Part shown: piece after piece, positions 61,493-64,000 of the stretch | How the letters are laid out: the number at the start of each line of letters is the position of its first letter | How positions within the stretch are numbered: position 1 is the first letter of the stretch | Assembly: GCF_011290685.1 (NCBI RefSeq) | Contig: NZ_JAANYN010000015.1 | Span: 35,982-99,981, forward strand | Length of the DNA: 64,000 nucleotides | Origin: Cyclobacterium plantarum | Lineage (GTDB): Bacteria; Bacteroidota; Bacteroidia; Cytophagales; Cyclobacteriaceae | Reading direction: 5' to 3' | Program-made: the position numbers and the translations under genes | Notes under the pieces: generated by a model | The model's database searches: none | What the model was told of the DNA's origin: nothing | The model's input: the letters and a program-made list of their open reading frames with translations, nothing else

Positions 61493-61735
61493 ATGGCAAG
61501 ACAGAGTATTTCTTTAACCAAACCAAACGACGATTGGCTCAAAGCCCAGGTCGATAGTGAAGAGTATTCCAGCAAAAGTGAGCTCGTCAACGATTTAATC
61601 CGACAAGCACGAGCCCAACAAAGGCAGATAGACTGGATACGCAGGAAACTTATCAAAGCAGAACATAGTGGTTTTACAGACATGAGTCCCGAAGAAATCC
61701 TTGCACAATCAAAGAAAGAATTGGGCAATCAATAA
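61493..61735 (+). CDS. parD: ParD-family antitoxin
   Basis: An 80 aa ParD/CopG-like ribbon-helix-helix antitoxin: QSISLTKPNDDWLKAQV opening, then SEEYSSKSELVNDLIRQARAQQ as the RHH helices, and a C-terminal toxin-binding tail (MSPEEILAQSKKELGNQ). It is intact, with an exact TAnnTTTG promoter and a palindrome. Its partner parE begins with a one-base overlap (ATG at 61735) but is cut after 15 codons, so the antitoxin is orphaned. Confidence 0.88.
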   Translation: MARQSISLTKPNDDWLKAQVDSEEYSSKSELVNDLIRQARAQQRQIDWIRRKLIKAEHSGFTDMSPEEILAQSKKELGNQ

Positions 61736-61782
61736 TGGGCCATTACAGACTTACTGAGGAAGCGAAGGCTGATTTAATTTGA
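61735..61782 (+). pseudogene. parE: parE toxin, truncated after 15 codons
   Basis: ATG at 61735 overlaps the parD stop by one base and opens MGHYRLTEEAKADLI, the standard ParE N-terminus. The frame then hits TGA at 61780-61782 and nothing ParE-like follows; the DNA past this point belongs to a convergent lipoprotein gene. A recombination junction therefore lies at about 61775-61785. Confidence 0.78.
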
Positions 61783-62332
61783 ATTCATCACTCGTCAGGG
61801 TTTCAGGAAGATTAATCTGGGCAAAGACCATCTCGTCGGTACTATCGCCAAAGCGGATCGTGAGTAGGTTTTTGTGAATAGAAAAACTTCGCATCGACCG
61901 AAGGGCGGAAAAATACCGGTTTTCAAAATCCATCATTGGCTTAGTGGAGCCTTTGTAGGTTGAGCCAATTCTTCCGTTCGACCAAATTTTACCCTTTTCC
62001 TCATCCACCTGATACGCTCCTCCAAAGCCGTTGACAGGTCCGGCTCCGTGAAAAGTCCACATCCCTTCATCCTCTGAAAGGGTTGATGGGTCTGTGGTGA
62101 AACGCACCCTAATGCGCCCAAACAACCCTTCGCTGCTGAAGCGAACCAAATCCGCCGGTGGGTGATCACGCCTGTTCCTTATCCGATCGGTAAAGTACAG
62201 AAAGCCCCAGGATTGGAAAAGATCGGTTTGAACCTCCTCTACCTCGTAGGGTATTACCACATACGGATTGGCTTTGTCTTCCTCACAGGAAAGAAGGAAA
62301 ATAACCAATACTAAAAACAAGAGATTCCTCAT
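61751..62332 (-). CDS. Lipoprotein of unknown function, tail antisense to the parE remnant
   Basis: A 193 aa lipoprotein (lipobox ending FLLSC about residue 16, MRNLLFLVLVIF before it). The middle has strands such as GRIRVRFTTDPSTL, WTFHGAGPVNGFGGAY and IWSNGRIGSTYKG; I do not recognise a family. The last ten residues or so (SDEFKLNQPSLPQ) are encoded on the strand opposite the truncated parE, so the natural C-terminus was probably lost at the same junction. The ATG at 62332 is used; a TTG at 62338 is possible. Confidence 0.7.
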   Translation of the reverse strand: MRNLLFLVLVIFLLSCEEDKANPYVVIPYEVEEVQTDLFQSWGFLYFTDRIRNRRDHPPADLVRFSSEGLFGRIRVRFTTDPSTLSEDEGMWTFHGAGPVNGFGGAYQVDEEKGKIWSNGRIGSTYKGSTKPMMDFENRYFSALRSMRSFSIHKNLLTIRFGDSTDEMVFAQINLPETLTSDEFKLNQPSLPQ

Positions 62333-62338
62333 GGTCAA

Positions 62339-62703
62339 CGATATTTAGCATCGAGACGGTAATAGAACGTAAAATGTCTCAACGTCAAAAAAAAAATGGC
62401 TTGAAGTAGTAAGTGGTCCAACCTTTTATTACCTTCAAAAACATTCAATGGATTCGACTTCTATTGTACAGACACATTATTCCACGATGGGGGACGTTAC
62501 AAGAAACAGCTCCTTCAAGGGGAAGGAGCTAAATTTAAAAAGATATTAGCAATATGCTGCGTATGGGACGTTATTAAAAATCTGTTCATGGGAATTGCCT
62601 GCAATAAAGCAAACTGAAATTAGTTGGTATAGTCCGTCCACCCAAAGCCAACTACAAATAGCCCCCACATCACTTCCGTCACTTTTTCACCTTCGAATCC
62701 CAG
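62339..62703. other. Gap with a 9-bp hairpin, no gene
   Basis: No protein gene. AGCTCCTTC (62508-62516) pairs perfectly with GAAGGAGCT (62522-62530), loop AAGGG. Two short related segments, GGGACGTTAC near 62491 and GGGACGTTAT near 62568, flank it. Function unknown. Confidence 0.45.
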
Positions 62704-62840
62704 GAGCAGGGCATCCGGATCTGGTCCGGTTGGATGGAATTGATCAGTCCCTGGCAGTATTCCGATTCGGTGGTGATGGTGGAGGAGTGGATGCGCTAAC
62801 GATCAAAACAAGCGGCCATTGAGCTATCAGGATGAAAAGT
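62704..62840 (+). pseudogene. Detached 3' fragment of a DUF4038-type glycosidase (copy C)
   Basis: 62704-62783 matches 61241-61320 gaplessly at about 89% by my count (GAGCAGGGCA ... TGGTGATGG) and ends in a TAA at about 62797-62799 after codons for WSGWMELISPWQY and VVMVEEWMR. Similarity resumes downstream of the stop (GATCAAAACAAG against AATCAACACAAA; GATGAAAAGTTTG against GGTGAAAAATTTG), so the 3' untranslated flank was copied too. No 5' part is present. Confidence 0.78.
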
Positions 62841-62892
62841 TTGACAAAAACAGGGTCTGTCAATTAAAAATCGGCGTATGTCTAATTTTTAG

Positions 62893-62900
62893 TATTTTTG
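62893..62900 (+). promoter_or_regulatory. -7 motif of the DUF433 gene
   Basis: TATTTTTG, an exact TAnnTTTG match, 18 bases before the ATG at 62918, so the leader would be very short. Confidence 0.55.
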
Positions 62901-62917
62901 TCAAAAGAATAAATAAT

Positions 62918-63142
62918 ATGATCGATTATAAGGAAATAATCAAACGCAATCCAAACAAAAGATTTGGAAAGCCGTGCATCCGGGATACCAGAATCACCCT
63001 ATTTGATGTCCTTGGATGGTTAGCTGCCAGAATGACCCAGGATGAAATTATTTACGATTTTCCGGAACTTACAGTTGATGATATTAAGGCCTGTCTTGCG
63101 TATGGGGCCGATAGAGAACATAAAATTAAGCTTAGTTCGTGA
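62918..63142 (+). CDS. DUF433 family protein, antitoxin-like
   Basis: A 74 aa DUF433 protein: MIDYKEIIKRNPNKRFGKPCIRDTRI is the family opening and FDVLGWLAARMTQDEI, FPELTVDDIKACLAYGADRE the helix-turn-helix-like rest. DUF433 proteins usually precede a DUF5615/PIN toxin as its antitoxin. The start at 62918 is preferred over an upstream in-frame GTG/ATG because the family opening begins there and the -7 motif lies just upstream. The expected toxin is not recognisable downstream. Confidence 0.88.
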   Translation: MIDYKEIIKRNPNKRFGKPCIRDTRITLFDVLGWLAARMTQDEIIYDFPELTVDDIKACLAYGADREHKIKLSS

Positions 63143-63314
63143 GATATTGCATGCCGGATGCGGGCAAACATGACGAAAGTACTACACGGACGGATGTGTA
63201 CTCTCAAGAGATCGATCAAAATATGAAATTCTACCTAAACTACGATCTATATTTGTTATTAGCAGGTTAATCGAACTATATGATTTATTATTTGTAAATT
63301 AACAAATTAAACTA
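63143..63314. other. Site where the DUF433 partner gene is expected
   Basis: Directly overlapping the DUF433 stop, a GTG opens a frame of about 44 codons (RYCMPDAGKHDE ... YLLLAG) ending near 63269. It has no convincing PIN/DUF5615 motif, though its position is that of a toxin. It may be a decayed remnant. The rest is AT-rich. Confidence 0.4.
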
Positions 63315-63346
63315 ATGATTTTGAAAACATCAACGCCAAGTATTTT

Positions 63347-63928
63347 TTGACAAATATCGTTTCTAGGGATAAAATAGAGCTGGATTCGGTAAGATTTGAA
63401 TCCTTGAAAAAGTCAAAATTTCAACTTTTGGAAGCATTTTATTTTGAGGAAAAATATGATATTTTTCTGTCAAATTATTTAGTTATTGAAAAGGAAGTTT
63501 TAATAAATACAATAGATAGATACTTCCTTGGAAGTAAACCCTATAAATTTTTCCATGAATCACGTCTAATTTTGAATAGGCTGTTTATAAATTTCTTGAG
63601 CGGTGTAAGGATGTACCAAGATCAGGTACCAAGCCATGTAGAGAATTGTTTAGATAATGATAGACATGTGATTAAAAATTTAAAAAATTTGTTTTCCAAA
63701 GAATTTGATTTATCCATAGAATATCAATCTATGGAATTTCTAAGAAATCATACTCAACATGGAGGCCAAGCGGTTCATAGCATAACATTTCAAAATAAAA
63801 ATGTTGGGAACGGTGATTCAGCTAAGAATCAATTTTCAATTTCAATTTGGGCGCTTAAATCGGTCTTAATGGAAAATCCCAAATTTCCAAAGAACCGTTT
63901 ATCGAGTGTAGATGAAAAAGTTGATTGA
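63347..63928 (+). CDS. Hypothetical protein, possible frameshift near the start
   Basis: Unrecognised 193-codon frame starting at TTG (no near ATG). Lysine- and asparagine-rich and far more AT-rich than its neighbours, so it may be recently acquired. An ATG at 63315 begins MILKTSTPSIF in another frame and meets this frame within a T6 run (63343-63348); one added T would give a continuous protein of about 204 aa starting with a normal ATG. Segments such as NHTQHGGQAVHSITF are not diagnostic to me. No signal peptide or membrane helix is apparent. Confidence 0.6.
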   Translation: MTNIVSRDKIELDSVRFESLKKSKFQLLEAFYFEEKYDIFLSNYLVIEKEVLINTIDRYFLGSKPYKFFHESRLILNRLFINFLSGVRMYQDQVPSHVENCLDNDRHVIKNLKNLFSKEFDLSIEYQSMEFLRNHTQHGGQAVHSITFQNKNVGNGDSAKNQFSISIWALKSVLMENPKFPKNRLSSVDEKVD

Positions 63929-64000
63929 ACTAGGCGTATGATAAATAAAATTCTTTGTAAGGGTATGGTGGTTTTTCTACCATTCTTTTCATGAGGTTTT

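Noticed and set aside
1..64000. CRISPR array, prophage or complete insertion sequence
   Set aside because: No regularly spaced identical repeats, no phage structural genes and no transposase were found on either strand.

Overview
The window looks like a chromosomal segment of a Bacteroidota bacterium, most likely Cytophagales/Cyclobacteriaceae (Cyclobacterium, Algoriphagus or Echinicola relatives). The support is a SusC/SusD pair, several copies of the Bacteroidota -7 promoter motif TAnnTTTG, a two-gene parade of DUF5916 outer-membrane proteins, YceI proteins, SxxK serine hydrolases, a eukaryote-type glycogen branching enzyme and few Shine-Dalgarno sequences. No rRNA, canonical tRNA, CRISPR array, prophage or complete insertion sequence was seen. 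Genus-level placement is inference.

Layout. 0.1-4.2 kb: exported sugar-modifying genes (Tat-exported Gfo/Idh/MocA oxidoreductase and two exported TIM-barrel isomerase/epimerases) with a decayed ECF sigma-factor fragment between them. 4.4-7.5 kb: Uma2 nuclease, zinc-ribbon metallopeptidase, lipoprotein esterase. 7.9-11.7 kb: porin-like barrel, BCCT transporter interrupted by a one-base shift in a T8 run, and tandem universal stress protein. 11.8-18.2 kb: NYN/LOTUS RNase-like protein, membrane histidine kinase, DUF445 protein, EEP phosphatase, and a lipoprotein joining a PI-PLC-like domain to a rhodanese. 18.2-23.4 kb: three degenerate tandem leader repeats, GBE1-type branching enzyme, TrkA-TrkH potassium uptake. 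23.4-28.7 kb: PhzF-like protein and an argB-argD-argC-argJ operon closed by a clear terminator. 29.3-30.2 kb: a 950-base gene-poor stretch containing a candidate orphan structured RNA with its own promoter and terminator. 30.2-32.7 kb: YceI / barrel / YceI-like operon. 32.8-38.7 kb: RND efflux operon (adaptor, pump, outer-membrane factor) on the minus strand. 39.1-46.3 kb: arginine decarboxylase, small unknown protein, DUF5916 plus TPR histidine kinase, TetR regulator. 46.5-55.2 kb: SusC, SusD, alkaline-phosphatase-superfamily phosphodiesterase, second DUF5916 protein.

55.2-64 kb is a genomic scrapyard. It holds one apparently intact VapBC pair, a frameshifted parE, a parD with a truncated parE, a DUF433 antitoxin without a recognisable partner, a Nudix hydrolase reduced to its two ends, a DUF4038-type glycosidase with an in-frame amber codon, and two further detached copies of that glycosidase's 3' end, each next to a toxin-antitoxin gene or remnant. 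A serine hydrolase, a Crp-family regulator and a DUF4406 protein are intact among them.

How the genes work together: the arg genes make ornithine/arginine precursors, and the arginine decarboxylase 11 kb away would feed polyamine synthesis; Trk and BCCT are osmotic/ion-homeostasis transport; the SusCD locus seems aimed at a phosphoester or nucleotide-like substrate rather than a glycan, since its only enzyme is a phosphodiesterase, and it is probably repressed by the divergent TetR protein through a palindrome in the shared promoter region. The most novel-looking items are the orphan RNA at 29.7 kb and the repeated pairing of glycosidase 3' fragments with toxin-antitoxin genes.
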